This document shows positions 8,341-18,090 of a stretch of DNA of 64,000 nucleotides, piece after piece. Within the stretch, counting starts at the first letter, position 1, and each line of letters opens with the position of its first letter. Where the stretch lies: the NCBI GenBank assembly GCA_951812305.1, contig CATOSB010000001.1, positions 577,189-641,188 of the forward strand. The letters run 5' to 3'. A program made the translations under genes and the position numbers. This DNA is from an uncultured Paracoccaceae bacterium. GTDB lineage: Bacteria; Pseudomonadota; Alphaproteobacteria; Rhodobacterales; Rhodobacteraceae. The notes under the pieces were generated by a model that was not told the DNA's origin, made no database searches, and saw only the letters and a program-made list of their open reading frames with translations.

Positions 8341-9384
8341 ATGGCTGATATCAAAATCAAAAACGTGGCAAAGCGGTTTGGCGAATACCAGGCGCTTTAT
8401 GACATCAACCTCGATATATCGGATCAGGAGTTCATGGTCCTGTTGGGCGCATCGGGATGTGGCAAGACCACGCTGCTTCGCATCATCGCCGGGCTCGAAA
8501 CCCAGACTGAAGGCGAAGTCTGGATCGGCGATCGCCGCGTTGACGGGCTGGCGCCCAAGGATCGCGGCATCGCAATGGTGTTTCAGAACTATGCCGTCTT
8601 CCCGCATTTGACGGTGTTTGAAAACATCGCCTTTGGCTTGCGAATGCAGAAGATGCCGAACGATCAGGTCACCGCCCGTGTCGAGCGTAACGCGGAACTG
8701 ATGCATATCGAACAGCTGCTAAAGCGCTACTCTGGAGAGCTTTCCGGTGGTCAGCGCCAGCGCGTTGCCGTGGCCCGTGCATTGGCCATGGAACCCGACG
8801 TGATCCTGATGGACGAGCCGCTGTCCAACCTGGATGCTCTTTTGCGCATGGAAATGCGCGCTGAATTGAAGGGCGTTTTGGCCGAAAGCAACACCACTGC
8901 CGTCTATGTCACGCACGATCAGGTCGAGGCGATGAGCCTCGCCGACAGGATTAGCGTTATGCACGAGGGCCGCATTGTTCAGGCCGCTACCCCGGTCGAG
9001 GTCTACCGCAACCCGGCAGAACATTTCGTGGCCAGCTTCATCGGAAACCCGCCCATGAACTTTATCCACGCGACCCCCGCCGGCGGAGGAAAATGGAATG
9101 TCGCTGGCCAAACTTATGACGGACCGAACATCGACAAGGGCGCGCTGGAATTTGCCATTCGGCCCGAAGATATTGGCCTTGCCGAAACCGGCCTGAATGC
9201 GACGGCGAAAGTGGTAGAACCACTTGGCGCGCACTTGCTTGTCACCTGCGATGTCGAAGGCGCGATTTTCCGCGCGGTGCTGGACAGTGATTTTCAGGTC
9301 AAGGCAGGCGAGACGATAACACTCGCCCCAACTCCAGACCGGATACGCTGGTTTGACCCCGAAACCACCAAGGCTGTGGCCTGA
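8341..9384 (+). CDS. Sugar ABC transporter ATP-binding protein (MalK/UgpC-like)
   Basis: 347 residues from the ATG at 8341, which follows GGAGACATCAA. An in-frame upstream start at 8236 lies inside the permease gene and is rejected. Walker A is GASGCGKTT, the Q-loop is VFQNYAVFPHLTV, the ABC signature LSGGQRQRVAVARAL, Walker B VILMDEPLSNLD and the switch His is in YVTHDQ. The C-terminal regulatory (TOBE/OB) domain contains FAIRPEDIGL. It energises the importer from the cytoplasmic face. One ATPase serves as homodimer. Confidence 0.95.
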   Translation: MADIKIKNVAKRFGEYQALYDINLDISDQEFMVLLGASGCGKTTLLRIIAGLETQTEGEVWIGDRRVDGLAPKDRGIAMVFQNYAVFPHLTVFENIAFGLRMQKMPNDQVTARVERNAELMHIEQLLKRYSGELSGGQRQRVAVARALAMEPDVILMDEPLSNLDALLRMEMRAELKGVLAESNTTAVYVTHDQVEAMSLADRISVMHEGRIVQAATPVEVYRNPAEHFVASFIGNPPMNFIHATPAGGGKWNVAGQTYDGPNIDKGALEFAIRPEDIGLAETGLNATAKVVEPLGAHLLVTCDVEGAIFRAVLDSDFQVKAGETITLAPTPDRIRWFDPETTKAVA

Positions 9385-9404
9385 TTTCCAGCAAGAGTGT
9401 TCAT

Positions 9405-10685
9405 ATGTCCGAAACCCTGATCGGCCAGGCCGCCGAAATCCTTCGCAAGAACGATCTTGGCGATTACACCGTTCCGACCCACGGTCTTTATCCGTTCCAA
9501 TGGAATTGGGACAGTTGCCTTACTGCGCTTGGACAGGCGCATTTCGACGAAGCCCGCGCCTGGACTGAAATTGAAACACTGTTCGCCCATCAGTGGGAGG
9601 ACGGCATGGTCCCCCACATCGTCTTTCACAAAGAGGACGAGGGTTATTTTCCCGGACCGGATGTCTGGGGAACCGGGCGCCCTGTTCCGACCACCGGAAT
9701 TACCCAGCCTCCCGTCGCGGGTTTTGCCGTTCTACGCCTTTTTCAGCGCGCGAAAGACCGTGAACTGGCGGAAAGAAAGGCGCGTGCGCTTCTACCCAAA
9801 ATCAATGCCTGGCACGAATGGTTCTATCGCTGCCGCGACCCGCAGGACACCGGACTTGTCGCCGTCATCCATCCCTGGGAAACCGGGCGTGACAACTCTA
9901 TCGACTGGGACGAGGCCTTTGAGCGAGTGCCAACCGACGGTGTCCCGCCCTTTACCCGCCGCGATACGCAGCACGCCAACCCCGATCACCGCCCAACGCA
10001 GGCCCAGTATGAGCGCTACATCTGGCTGGTTCAGAAGTTTCGGTCGCTTGAATGGGACAACACCAAGCTGCATAATGCCTCTCCCTTCCGGATCGTGGAT
10101 CCCGGGTTTAACGGCATTCTGCAGCGGTCCTGTAATGATCTTGCCATACTTGCCGAGTCTCTTGGTGACGCAGCGATTGCCGCCGCCTCGAAGAAACGCA
10201 CCGCGCGCGGTATCGCCGCGATGGAGGCGCTTTGGGACGCAAGGCTCGGACAATACAAATGCTATGACCGCGTTGCCGACACGCTGATTGACAGCCCGTC
10301 CGTTGCCGGGATCCTCGCGTCAATTGCGCCCATCCCGATTGAGCGTAAAGCAGCGATCGCCAAGCGGATCGAGACGCTGACGGAAAGTGCACCGTATCTT
10401 GTGCCAAGCCACGATCCGACCGATCCGCGATTTGATGGGTTGCGGTATTGGCGCGGGCCAGTGTGGCTGATCGTCAACTACATGATCTCCGACGGGCTGC
10501 GGCTTGGCGGGCAGCCGCACATTGCCGACCGTATCGACCAGAGCAGCCTGGAACTGATCGAAAAAAGTGGATTTGCCGAATACTATGACCCGGCAACCGC
10601 AGAACCCTGTGGCGGTACAACCTTCACATGGACGGCGGCGATGGTTATCGAGATCCTGGCCGGATCAGACAGAGCAGCAGCATGA
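9405..10685 (+). CDS. GH63-like glycoside hydrolase (mannosyl-/glucosylglycerate hydrolase type)
   Basis: 426 residues with no signal peptide, so cytoplasmic and acting on imported sugar. Motifs of the MGH1-like (alpha/alpha)6-barrel family: LYPFQWNWDSC near the N-terminus, HPWETGRDNSIDWD (probable acid Asp), LRYWRGPVWLIVNYM, and EYYDPATAEPCGG followed by TFTWTAAM. Characterised relatives hydrolyse mannosylglycerate or glucosylglycerate; trehalase-like activities are the alternative. The next genes encode a mannose-type isomerase and the start of a glycerate kinase, which fits release of hexose plus D-glycerate. It overlaps the next gene by ATGA. Confidence 0.85.
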   Translation: MSETLIGQAAEILRKNDLGDYTVPTHGLYPFQWNWDSCLTALGQAHFDEARAWTEIETLFAHQWEDGMVPHIVFHKEDEGYFPGPDVWGTGRPVPTTGITQPPVAGFAVLRLFQRAKDRELAERKARALLPKINAWHEWFYRCRDPQDTGLVAVIHPWETGRDNSIDWDEAFERVPTDGVPPFTRRDTQHANPDHRPTQAQYERYIWLVQKFRSLEWDNTKLHNASPFRIVDPGFNGILQRSCNDLAILAESLGDAAIAAASKKRTARGIAAMEALWDARLGQYKCYDRVADTLIDSPSVAGILASIAPIPIERKAAIAKRIETLTESAPYLVPSHDPTDPRFDGLRYWRGPVWLIVNYMISDGLRLGGQPHIADRIDQSSLELIEKSGFAEYYDPATAEPCGGTTFTWTAAMVIEILAGSDRAAA

Positions 10686-11368
10686 AACGCTCGCGCATCA
10701 ATGAAATAATGGGGGCAGCGGACGACATGATCCGCAGCCACGGATTCACATTGCCGCCCTTCGCGTATTGGTCGGTAGACGAGTTTCGCCAGCGCAAGGA
10801 AGAAGCCCGCGCCGTTATCGACGCGCGCTGCGGCTGGGACATCACCGATTACGGTGCCGGTGATTTTGACCAGATGGGGTTGTTCCTTTTCACGTTGCGC
10901 AACGGACGTCTTGCGGACCTGCAACGTGGTGGCGGCATGTGTTATGCCGAGAAGTTGCTGATTTCGCGCCAGGAACAGCTTTCGCCAATGCACACGCATG
11001 TCATCAAAGCCGAAGACATCATCAACCGCGGTGGTGCGACGCTGGTCGTCGAACTTTTTGGGTCCGACAATCAGGGGAAGTTTTCCGGTGACCGCGGCGG
11101 TGCGGTCTGGTGCGACGGCATTCGCCGTGAATTTTCACCGGGTGAGAAACTGAAGTTTGCCCCCGGCGAAAGCGTGACTTTGATGCCGGGCGACTGGCAC
11201 GCGTTCTGGGGCGAAGGTGGCGACGTGTTGATCGGCGAGGTTTCGACCGTCAATGACGATGAAACCGACAACATCTTCCGCGAACCGATTGGTCGATTTG
11301 CCAAGATTGAAGAAGATGAACAACCAACGCATTTATTGGTCAGCGACTATCGAAGCCAGTTGGCCTAG
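10682..11368 (+). CDS. D-lyxose/D-mannose isomerase family protein
   Basis: 228 residues, cupin fold. Metal-binding residues are visible in PMHTHVIKAEDIINRGG (His pair) and in MPGDWHAFWGEGGD (late His). This matches the D-lyxose ketol-isomerase family, whose members interconvert D-lyxose/D-xylulose and D-mannose/D-fructose with a divalent metal. I use the ATG at 10682, overlapping the hydrolase stop. In this operon the attractive role is D-mannose to D-fructose after glycoside hydrolysis. Family call is firm, substrate inferred. Confidence 0.88.
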   Translation: MKRSRINEIMGAADDMIRSHGFTLPPFAYWSVDEFRQRKEEARAVIDARCGWDITDYGAGDFDQMGLFLFTLRNGRLADLQRGGGMCYAEKLLISRQEQLSPMHTHVIKAEDIINRGGATLVVELFGSDNQGKFSGDRGGAVWCDGIRREFSPGEKLKFAPGESVTLMPGDWHAFWGEGGDVLIGEVSTVNDDETDNIFREPIGRFAKIEEDEQPTHLLVSDYRSQLA

Positions 11369-11371
11369 GCC

Positions 11372-11572
11372 ATGACTCTGTCCGATCCGAGAAGATTTCT
11401 GACCGACCTTTTCCTATTGGCCGTGGAAGAGGCCGACCCGATGAAGATCGTTCGTCGATATCTTCCGCTGCTCCCAAAGCGGCGAACCGTAGCTATTGGC
11501 GCAAGTGCGCAGCCCCATTTTCTACGGGCTACTTTTGAGAAAAGTTTCTGGCACTTGTGCGCGCAACGGTGA
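11372..11572 (+). pseudogene. N-terminal remnant of a glycerate 2-kinase (TtuD/GckA-like)
   Basis: The ATG at 11372 is 3 bases after the isomerase stop, so this was the next operon gene. DPRRFLTDLFLLAVEEADP followed by VRRYLPLLPKRRTVAIGAS matches the N-terminus of MOFRL-type glycerate kinases, where the family continues with a GKASAAMA-like glycine loop. Here the similarity stops after about 45 residues and the frame ends at 66 codons instead of about 420. The rest is gone from the window. The sequence from about 11510 to 11764 shows no gene. Confidence 0.7.
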
Positions 11573-11764
11573 CGACAATCGGGTTGGAAAAGCCCTGTCT
11601 GGTGATCCGGCCTTGAGTAGCCCAATTTTTTGAGGGTTTTGCCACCAAAAAAAGTGGAACCCGATGGTGACCACGGACGCTTGTCAAAATGGAACCAAGC
11701 GCTCAAGAGGTGACCGGTTACCGCGTAACCGCCTCTAAAGTATACCAAAATCCAATTGGAGATT

Positions 11765-11840
<76 letters not shown>

Positions 11841-11918
11841 GTAAAAAGTCGCGGTCAACGACCGCGCGTCGGTCATATGGCGGTCAGACTCCCATTTCAA
11901 GGGAAATCCGATTGGGTG

Positions 11919-12248
11919 TCAGGAATCGTCGTCGTTGGCAGGGACGTCGGCAATTTCGTCCAATGACACATTGTCATCGTCATCGTCGTCTTCCAGGATG
12001 TCATCATCCAGGTCGACATCTGCATCGTCAGCCTCTTCCAGAACATCCTCTGCTTCGTCGACCAGTTCGACCACTTCCTCAGCCTCTTTTTCAGGCTTTT
12101 CGGCAATGGCGACCCGCGAAACGGTACCGGTCGCAAGATTGACGACTTCGCCGGTATATGGGCTGACGACAGGGTCTTTGTTCAAATCGTAAAAGCGTTT
12201 TCCGGTTGTCGGGCAAAGGCGTTTTGTTCCCCATTCTTCCTTGGGCAT
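11919..12248 (-). CDS. TIGR02300 family protein (FYDLN acid domain)
   Basis: 109 residues. The N-terminal part reads EEWGTKRLCPTTGKRFYDLN, the FYDLN motif with one Cys, followed by DPVVSPYTGEVV. The second half is extremely acidic, mostly Asp and Glu. The family is conserved in alphaproteobacteria; its function is unknown to me. I start at the ATG at 12248 rather than the upstream in-frame GTG or ATG, because the family begins with MPKEEWG. It lies next to tRNA-Ala on the same strand. Confidence 0.92.
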   Translation of the reverse strand: MPKEEWGTKRLCPTTGKRFYDLNKDPVVSPYTGEVVNLATGTVSRVAIAEKPEKEAEEVVELVDEAEDVLEEADDADVDLDDDILEDDDDDDNVSLDEIADVPANDDDS

Positions 12249-12389
12249 GGCGCTCTCTTTCAGGGATCGGTTCGGGTTTTCTAAGATGCGATCCACTGCC
12301 ATAACAGGAAACCCTTGTCAAAGGCTTTTCCGCTGGAAACTCGTTCACCCGCGGCGTTAATCTGAGGCGAGGCACAAAGGCAAAACGCG

Positions 12390-13082
12390 GTGGCAAAATC
12401 CATATCCATTGGTGACCCCCCGGTCGAGATGACATTGCGGCGGTCCGCGCGGGCACGGCGGATCAGTTTGCGGGTGTCGTCGCTTGACGGGCGGGTGACA
12501 TTGACCTTGCCTCGCGCTGCGAGTGAGGCAGAGGCGAGGTCTTTTGCGCGAAGCAAGGAGCGTTGGATCCGGCGACATCTGGACAAGCAGGCAGAGCCGG
12601 TGGATGTGGCTATCGGAAACCCGGTATTGTTTCGCGGGCAGGAGGCGGAAATTCGTCCGGCAAAGGTTCGCCGCGCTGTTTTGACTGACGGCGATATCTT
12701 GGTTCCAGATCGACCAGAGATGGTTGGCGCGCGGATCAAGGCCTTGATGAAACTGGAGGCAGGGGCCGCTTTGAAAGAGGCCTCAAACCATTATGCCCGC
12801 CGACTTGGACGCGAAATCGGGCGCGTGACACTTCGCGATACGCGGTCGAGATGGGGATCATGCACAAGCGCGGGCAACCTGATGTTTTCCTGGCGGTTGA
12901 TCATGGCACCACCTGATGTGCTCGACTACGTTGCCGCGCACGAGGTCGCGCATTTGATCGAGATGAACCACTCGCCCGAATATTGGCGGGTCGTGGAACA
13001 GATTTACCCAGTTTACCAAGAACAGCGTCAGTGGCTGCGCCGCAACGGGTCTTTGCTGCATCGCTTTCGTTTCGGCGATTGA
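12390..13082 (+). CDS. YgjP-like (DUF45, SprT-type) metallopeptidase
   Basis: 230 residues. The C-terminal half has RWGSCTSAGNLMFSWRLIMAPP and AAHEVAHLIEMNHSPEYW, where HEVAH is at residues 184-188 with a third His in MNHS. This is the HExxH zinc site of the YgjP/WLM group. No signal peptide or membrane helix, so probably cytoplasmic. It is divergent from the FYDLN gene and 31 bases ahead of a GntR regulator. Substrate is not known. Confidence 0.9.
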   Translation: MAKSISIGDPPVEMTLRRSARARRISLRVSSLDGRVTLTLPRAASEAEARSFARSKERWIRRHLDKQAEPVDVAIGNPVLFRGQEAEIRPAKVRRAVLTDGDILVPDRPEMVGARIKALMKLEAGAALKEASNHYARRLGREIGRVTLRDTRSRWGSCTSAGNLMFSWRLIMAPPDVLDYVAAHEVAHLIEMNHSPEYWRVVEQIYPVYQEQRQWLRRNGSLLHRFRFGD

Positions 13083-13113
13083 CCGTCGCGGGCGAAGCGG
13101 CGAAGCTGCTGAT

Positions 13114-13764
13114 ATGACAAACCACCCACGCACAACCGAAGGCAGCGCCCCGGCTCACGATCGCGTTTATCGCAGCCTGCGATCCGCGATCATTCACGGA
13201 GAACTCGCGCCCGGCACCGCTCTTACAATCCGGGGTATCGGGGAAGAATTCGGTGTTTCGATGACGCCCGCACGAGAGGCGGCGCGCCGTTTGGCGGCAG
13301 AGGGTGCCCTGACCCTTTCGGCGTCTGGACGAATTTCAACACCCGCTCTGTCAAACGACCGGATCGAAGAACTGGCGGCGATCCGGGCACTATTGGAACC
13401 CGAAATGGCGAGCCGGGCGATGCCTCGGGCACATGTCGCGCTGATTGAGCGGTTGCAAACAATCAATATGGCGGTTTCCGAATCCATCGTGAAAAAGGAC
13501 TCGGTCGGATACATCCGCACAAATCTTGAATTTCACCGTACGCTATACCTTCGCGCGCAGGCGCCCGCGATGCTGGCGATGGTCGAAAATGTCTGGCTGC
13601 AGCTTGGGCCAACCATGCGACAGTTGTATGGACGGTTGCACAGAACAGAAGTGCCGCCAAACCACAGGATGATCGTCGCGGCGTTGCGTGCGGGCGACGA
13701 ACCGGGACTTAGGCTTGCCGTCAGGGCCGATGTGACCCAAGGGCTTCGGATGTTGACCCAGTAG
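13114..13764 (+). CDS. GntR-family transcriptional regulator (FadR/FCD subfamily)
   Basis: 216 residues. The N-terminal winged helix reads VYRSLRSAIIHGELAPGT with MTPAREAARRLAAEGAL, and the C-terminal all-helical FCD domain contains the metal-ligand-like region FHRTLYLRA. Such regulators bind organic-acid or sugar-acid effectors. It abuts the EamA transporter gene (stop at 13764, start at 13765), which suggests that it and the transporter form one unit. Effector unknown. Confidence 0.92.
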   Translation: MTNHPRTTEGSAPAHDRVYRSLRSAIIHGELAPGTALTIRGIGEEFGVSMTPAREAARRLAAEGALTLSASGRISTPALSNDRIEELAAIRALLEPEMASRAMPRAHVALIERLQTINMAVSESIVKKDSVGYIRTNLEFHRTLYLRAQAPAMLAMVENVWLQLGPTMRQLYGRLHRTEVPPNHRMIVAALRAGDEPGLRLAVRADVTQGLRMLTQ

Positions 13765-14685
13765 ATGCGAATGCCATTTGTCGGGCTGGTGTGGGCATTT
13801 TCGTTTGTCTTTCTTGAATCTCTTCAGTTCGTATTCTTTGGCGGCCTGTTTCAACGGATGAATTCTTATCTGTTCGGCGCCTGTGTGTTCGCACTTTCAA
13901 CGGTGCTATTTATTTGCTGGAGCTGGCTTTGGCGGCGCGAAGAACTGTCGCTTGCGCTTTCCAATGTTCCCCTGATCATCAAAATCAACATCACCGCGAC
14001 GCTTGCATGGATCGCGTTCCTCGGCTCGGTACAATTCATCGAACCGGCGGTCGCCTATACCATCGGGTCGGGAGCGATGCCGCTGACGGTTCTGGTGCTC
14101 TATTGGATGCGGTTGCCCGGTGGCACACCCCTAAGCAATCAAGTGGAGGCTGCAGGTTTATGGACGGTGGCGGCGGCGTTGCTCGTCCTGTCGGCCGTAA
14201 CGGTTAGCGGAAATTCCGGGTTTGCCGTGAACGCGCCGCTTGGCGTGTTTTTGGCAATTGCGGATGGCATTTTTTTCACGCTGCTGTTGGTATATTGCGG
14301 TCAGCTTTCGCAATTGGGCGTCGGAGCGGGCACGGTCTTTGGATTGCGTTTTCCGCTTTATGTGTTGGTCGCGGCGATGCTTTTTGCATTGGATTTCGGA
14401 CCACCCAACAGCACGGATTGGAATGAATCGATCTGGTTTGTAATTGTTGGCTTCGCGTTGATTGTCCCTCCGCTTTATGCGCTTCAGCGCGCGGTGGATC
14501 TGGTGTCGACTTTGACGCTAAGCCTGATGATCGCAACTGGTCCTTTGATCATCTTCGTTCTGCAGATTTTCGAGGGCCGGGTTCTGCAATCCGGCCTGAC
14601 ATTGGCTGGATTGATGATCTACTTTCTTGGCGCGCTTTTGTCAGCGTTCGGAAATTTCCGTTCGAATTCAAATACTCATGCGTGA
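13765..14685 (+). CDS. DMT-superfamily (EamA-like) transporter
   Basis: 306 residues with about ten hydrophobic helices in two internally similar halves, as in EamA transporters: [18 protein letters not shown] at the start, [20 protein letters not shown] at mid-protein, and a second half ending [18 protein letters not shown]. It resides in the inner membrane and may export a small metabolite; substrate unknown. It starts one base after the GntR gene. Its 3' end overlaps the convergent lpdA gene by 10 bases. Confidence 0.87.
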   Translation: MRMPFVGLVWAFSFVFLESLQFVFFGGLFQRMNSYLFGACVFALSTVLFICWSWLWRREELSLALSNVPLIIKINITATLAWIAFLGSVQFIEPAVAYTIGSGAMPLTVLVLYWMRLPGGTPLSNQVEAAGLWTVAAALLVLSAVTVSGNSGFAVNAPLGVFLAIADGIFFTLLLVYCGQLSQLGVGAGTVFGLRFPLYVLVAAMLFALDFGPPNSTDWNESIWFVIVGFALIVPPLYALQRAVDLVSTLTLSLMIATGPLIIFVLQIFEGRVLQSGLTLAGLMIYFLGALLSAFGNFRSNSNTHA

Positions 14686-16064
14686 ATGGCCCCATCGCCA
14701 CAGGCCAATGCAGCCTCGCGCACAGCTTCGGAATAGGTCGGATGCGCGTGGCATGTGCGGGCAAGATCCTCGGTGCAGGCACCAAATTCCATCGCGACAC
14801 AAACCTCGTGAATCAAATCGCCCGCTGCCGGGCCGATGATATGGGCACCGAGAATGCGGTCGGTATCCGCATCGGCGAGAATCTTGACGAACCCGTCGCC
14901 TGCAAAAACCGCCTTGGCGCGGCCGTTGCCCATGAAGGAAAACTTGCCAACCTTATAGTTACGGCCCTGTTCTTTCAACGTTTCTTCGGTTTCGCCGACA
15001 GTGGCGACCTCTGGGTGCGTATAAATAACGCCGGGGATCACCCCGTAATTCACATGACCCGCCTGCCCGGCAAGGATTTCGGCGACGGCCATGCCCTCGT
15101 CTTCGGCTTTATGGGCCAACATGGGGCCGGTGATGCAGTCACCGATGGCATATATGCCTTTGATATTGGTGGCGTAGTGCGCATCTGTCTCGATCATGCC
15201 GGGGCCGGTGGTCTTAATACCCAAAGTGTCCAGGCCAAGCCCATCGGTGAACGGTCTGCGACCTGTGGCGACAAGAACGGTGTCGGCATCAAGCGTCGCC
15301 TCGGCGTCGTTCTTGCGCAGTTTGTAGGTGACTTTGGCCTTGGTTTTCGTCGCCTCGACTTTTTGCACCGCCGCACCAAGAATGAACTTAAGCCCCTGTT
15401 TCTTCAGGGTTCTTTGGAAGACCTTGGCCGTGTCCTTATCCATGCCGGGGGTAATGTGATCGAGAAATTCAACAACCGTTACCTCTGCACCGAGACGGCT
15501 GTAAACGCTGCCCATTTCCAGCCCGATCACGCCGGCGCCGATCACTACCATTGAACGCGGAACTTTGCCCAATTCCAGCGCGCCCGTGGATGTTACGACG
15601 ACCTTTTCGTCGACCTCAACACCGGGAAGCGAACTGGCCTCTGAACCGCTCGCGATGACGATAGCCTTGGCGTCATGTGTTTCGTCGCCGACCTTAACTT
15701 TTCCCGGTTCCGGGATCGATCCCCAACCCTTCAGCCAGTCTACCTTGTTCTTTTTGAAGAGAAATTCGATGCCCTTGGTGTTCTGGCCGATGACGTCGTC
15801 CTTGTAGGCCAGCATCTGTTTCCAATCGACCGAGGGGCTTTTGCCCTTAAGACCCATCTTGACAAAATTATGCTCTGCCTCGTGCAATTGGTGGCTGGCG
15901 TGCAAAAGCGCCTTGGACGGGATGCAGCCCACATTCAGGCAGGTCCCGCCAAGCGTCTCGCGGCCTTCGACAACGGCCGTTTTCAGGCCGAGCTGGGCGC
16001 AGCGTATGGCGCAGACATAGCCGCCGGGGCCGGCTCCGATGATGATGACGTCATAACTAGCCAT
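14676..16064 (-). CDS. lpdA: Dihydrolipoyl dehydrogenase (E3)
   Basis: 462 residues. The FAD site is [21 protein letters not shown], and the redox-active pair is in [17 protein letters not shown]. The NAD domain has [20 protein letters not shown], and the C-terminal dimer domain ends with HAHPTYSEA, containing the active-site His. It re-oxidises the dihydrolipoyl groups of the 2-oxoglutarate dehydrogenase complex encoded just upstream. The ATG at 16064 follows AAAGGATGAAACC. Last gene of the TCA operon. Confidence 0.96.
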   Translation of the reverse strand: MASYDVIIIGAGPGGYVCAIRCAQLGLKTAVVEGRETLGGTCLNVGCIPSKALLHASHQLHEAEHNFVKMGLKGKSPSVDWKQMLAYKDDVIGQNTKGIEFLFKKNKVDWLKGWGSIPEPGKVKVGDETHDAKAIVIASGSEASSLPGVEVDEKVVVTSTGALELGKVPRSMVVIGAGVIGLEMGSVYSRLGAEVTVVEFLDHITPGMDKDTAKVFQRTLKKQGLKFILGAAVQKVEATKTKAKVTYKLRKNDAEATLDADTVLVATGRRPFTDGLGLDTLGIKTTGPGMIETDAHYATNIKGIYAIGDCITGPMLAHKAEDEGMAVAEILAGQAGHVNYGVIPGVIYTHPEVATVGETEETLKEQGRNYKVGKFSFMGNGRAKAVFAGDGFVKILADADTDRILGAHIIGPAAGDLIHEVCVAMEFGACTEDLARTCHAHPTYSEAVREAALACGDGAIHA

Positions 16065-16124
16065 GTGGTTTCATCCTTTGATATTCGACGTCTGTATCAC
16101 GTCGGTTTCGCGTCGGTGCGAAGG

Positions 16125-16550
16125 TCATGCGGCACCCGAATTTCTGGATCGGTAAATCCAATAGGCAAAGAGCGGGCCAAGCACGACTTCTGCAATGAGT
16201 GACGGAAGTATTTCCGGGTCGGCCAACGGCGAGTATCCGTTTTGCAAAAATCGCAGCAACCCACCGAACGCAATAGCAATCAGGAACGCAGTTATGACCG
16301 GCCACAAGACATCCAGCCAAATTGCGCCGAGCGCCATGAAGATGCCAAAACACATGAAAGTCGCGGCAAAGAAGCGAGCGTTGCTGTCGTGGCGGGCAAA
16401 AGTTGTTTGATCAGTAATGTCCATGAAGTCCGACGGAAATTGCCAACCCAGCGTCGCCATCCCGTCAATCGCGGTGTTGAGCGCGATCAGGCTCAATGCG
16501 GTGCCAACGACACCGCAAAGCACACGTAAGGCAATGTCTGAGCGCCACAT
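16125..16550 (-). CDS. DUF4345-like small membrane protein
   Basis: About 141 residues with four predicted membrane helices: VLCGVVGTALSLIALNTAI at the start, then ATFMCFGIFMALGAIW, VITAFLIAIAFGGLL and IAEVVLGPLFAYWIY. The segment HDSNARFFAATFMCFG is typical of DUF4345 proteins, which are short four-helix membrane proteins of unknown role. The ATG overlaps the odhB stop by one base (TGATG), so it is translationally coupled to the TCA operon. No catalytic motif seen. Confidence 0.78.
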   Translation of the reverse strand: MWRSDIALRVLCGVVGTALSLIALNTAIDGMATLGWQFPSDFMDITDQTTFARHDSNARFFAATFMCFGIFMALGAIWLDVLWPVITAFLIAIAFGGLLRFLQNGYSPLADPEILPSLIAEVVLGPLFAYWIYRSRNSGAA

Positions 16551-18085
16551 CACAAATCCATCAACAACCGCCGTGGATCCTCCAGTGCCTCTTTGACACG
16601 AACGAGGAAGGTCACGGCACCCTTGCCGTCCACGATTCGGTGGTCATAGCTCAAAGCCAAATACATCATCGGCCGCGCAACGATCTGGCCGTCGACGACC
16701 ATCGGGCGCTGCTGGATCTTGTGCATGCCCAGGATACCTGATTGCGGCGGGTTGAGGATCGGCGAGGACATCAGCGAGCCATAGACGCCGCCATTGGAAA
16801 TCGTGAACGTGCCGCCCTGCATTTCGGCCATCGACAGTTTGCCATCGCGTGCACGCAGGCCGAGTTCGGCAATCTTCTTTTCGATGGCGGCAAAAGACAT
16901 CTGATCGGCGTCGCGCACGACCGGGACAACCAGACCATTCGGCGTGCCCACAGCAACGCCCATATGGACGAAATTTTTATAGACCACGTCCGTACCGTCG
17001 ATTTCGGCATTGACTTCGGGCACCTCTTTCAGCGCATGTACACAGGCTTTCGTGAAAAACGACATAAAGCCCAGCTTTGTGCCGTGTTTCTTCTCGAACA
17101 GGTCCTTGTATTCTTTGCGCAGATCCATAACCGCGCCCATGTCGACCTCGTTGTACGTGGTCAGCATGGCGGCGGTGTTCTGGGCGTCTTTCAGGCGGCG
17201 CGCGATGGTCTGCCTGAGCCTTGTCATTTTCACCCGTTCCTCGCGACCGGCATCTTCGGCGGCGACCGGGGCACGCGGGGCGGGCGTGGTCGGCGCTTGC
17301 GCCGCCGGGGCCGGCGCCGCGGGCTGGGCGATGGCCTTTTGCACGTCTTCCTTCATGATCCGGCCATCCTTGCCGGTGCCTTGCACGTCCTCAGCCTTGA
17401 TTCCGTGTTCAGCCATCATCTTCTTTGCCGATGGGGCGTCTTCAACATCTTTTCCGGTGGATGCGCCTCCGCCCGCTTGGGCAGCGGCGCTTGGAGCCGC
17501 GCTCGGGGCGGTCGCACCAGAAGCCGACGAAAGCATGGCAAGTTTGCCGCCCGCTGCGACTGTGGCGCCCTCGGCGGCCAGAATTTCCGAGATCACGCCG
17601 GCGGCTGGCGCAGGCACTTCAACTGAAACCTTGTCGGTTTCCAATTCGCAAAGCATTTCGTCCGCCGCAACAGAATCGCCGACCTTCTTGAACCAGCTGG
17701 CGACGGTCGCCTCTGTTACACTTTCGCCCAGCGCGGGAACCATGACGTCGATGGCCGCACCTTCGCCTGATGGGGCGGCGGCACTGGGTTTGGGATCTGC
17801 TTTTGCAGGGGCAGGTTCTTCTTTCGCTGGCGCTGCAGCGACAGAACCGCCTTCGGCGATGGTGGCCAGCAAGGCGTCAACGCCGACCGTGGCCCCCTCA
17901 GCGGCCACAATTTCACCCATCGTGCCGGCGGCGGGCGACGGCACCTCGACGGTGACCTTGTCAGTCTCCAACTCACACAACATCTCATCAACGGCCACCG
18001 CATCGCCCGGCTTCTTGAACCATGTGGCGACGGTAGCTTCGGTAACGCTTTCCCCAAGTGTCGGGACGCGGACTTCGGTACTCAT
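16550..18085 (-). CDS. odhB: 2-oxoglutarate dehydrogenase E2, dihydrolipoyl succinyltransferase
   Basis: 511 residues. Two lipoyl domains are present, each with the ETDKV lipoylation motif (residues about 40-45 and 145-150), separated by Ala/Pro linkers. A peripheral-subunit binding domain follows ([11 protein letters not shown]), then the catalytic domain with [19 protein letters not shown] and [13 protein letters not shown] (active His and Asp). Two lipoyl domains are more than the single one of E. coli SucB and are common in alphaproteobacteria. The gene is 5 bases after odhA. Confidence 0.95.
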   Translation of the reverse strand: MSTEVRVPTLGESVTEATVATWFKKPGDAVAVDEMLCELETDKVTVEVPSPAAGTMGEIVAAEGATVGVDALLATIAEGGSVAAAPAKEEPAPAKADPKPSAAAPSGEGAAIDVMVPALGESVTEATVASWFKKVGDSVAADEMLCELETDKVSVEVPAPAAGVISEILAAEGATVAAGGKLAMLSSASGATAPSAAPSAAAQAGGGASTGKDVEDAPSAKKMMAEHGIKAEDVQGTGKDGRIMKEDVQKAIAQPAAPAPAAQAPTTPAPRAPVAAEDAGREERVKMTRLRQTIARRLKDAQNTAAMLTTYNEVDMGAVMDLRKEYKDLFEKKHGTKLGFMSFFTKACVHALKEVPEVNAEIDGTDVVYKNFVHMGVAVGTPNGLVVPVVRDADQMSFAAIEKKIAELGLRARDGKLSMAEMQGGTFTISNGGVYGSLMSSPILNPPQSGILGMHKIQQRPMVVDGQIVARPMMYLALSYDHRIVDGKGAVTFLVRVKEALEDPRRLLMDL

Positions 18086-18090
18086 GCTCG

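Noticed and set aside
11573..11764. IS21-like end fragments (repeats of GTGGAACC) upstream of tRNA-Ala.
   Set aside because: The short motifs GTGGAACC/ATGGAACC occur twice, but I see no terminal CA, transposase trace or paired inverted ends, so a call is not supported.
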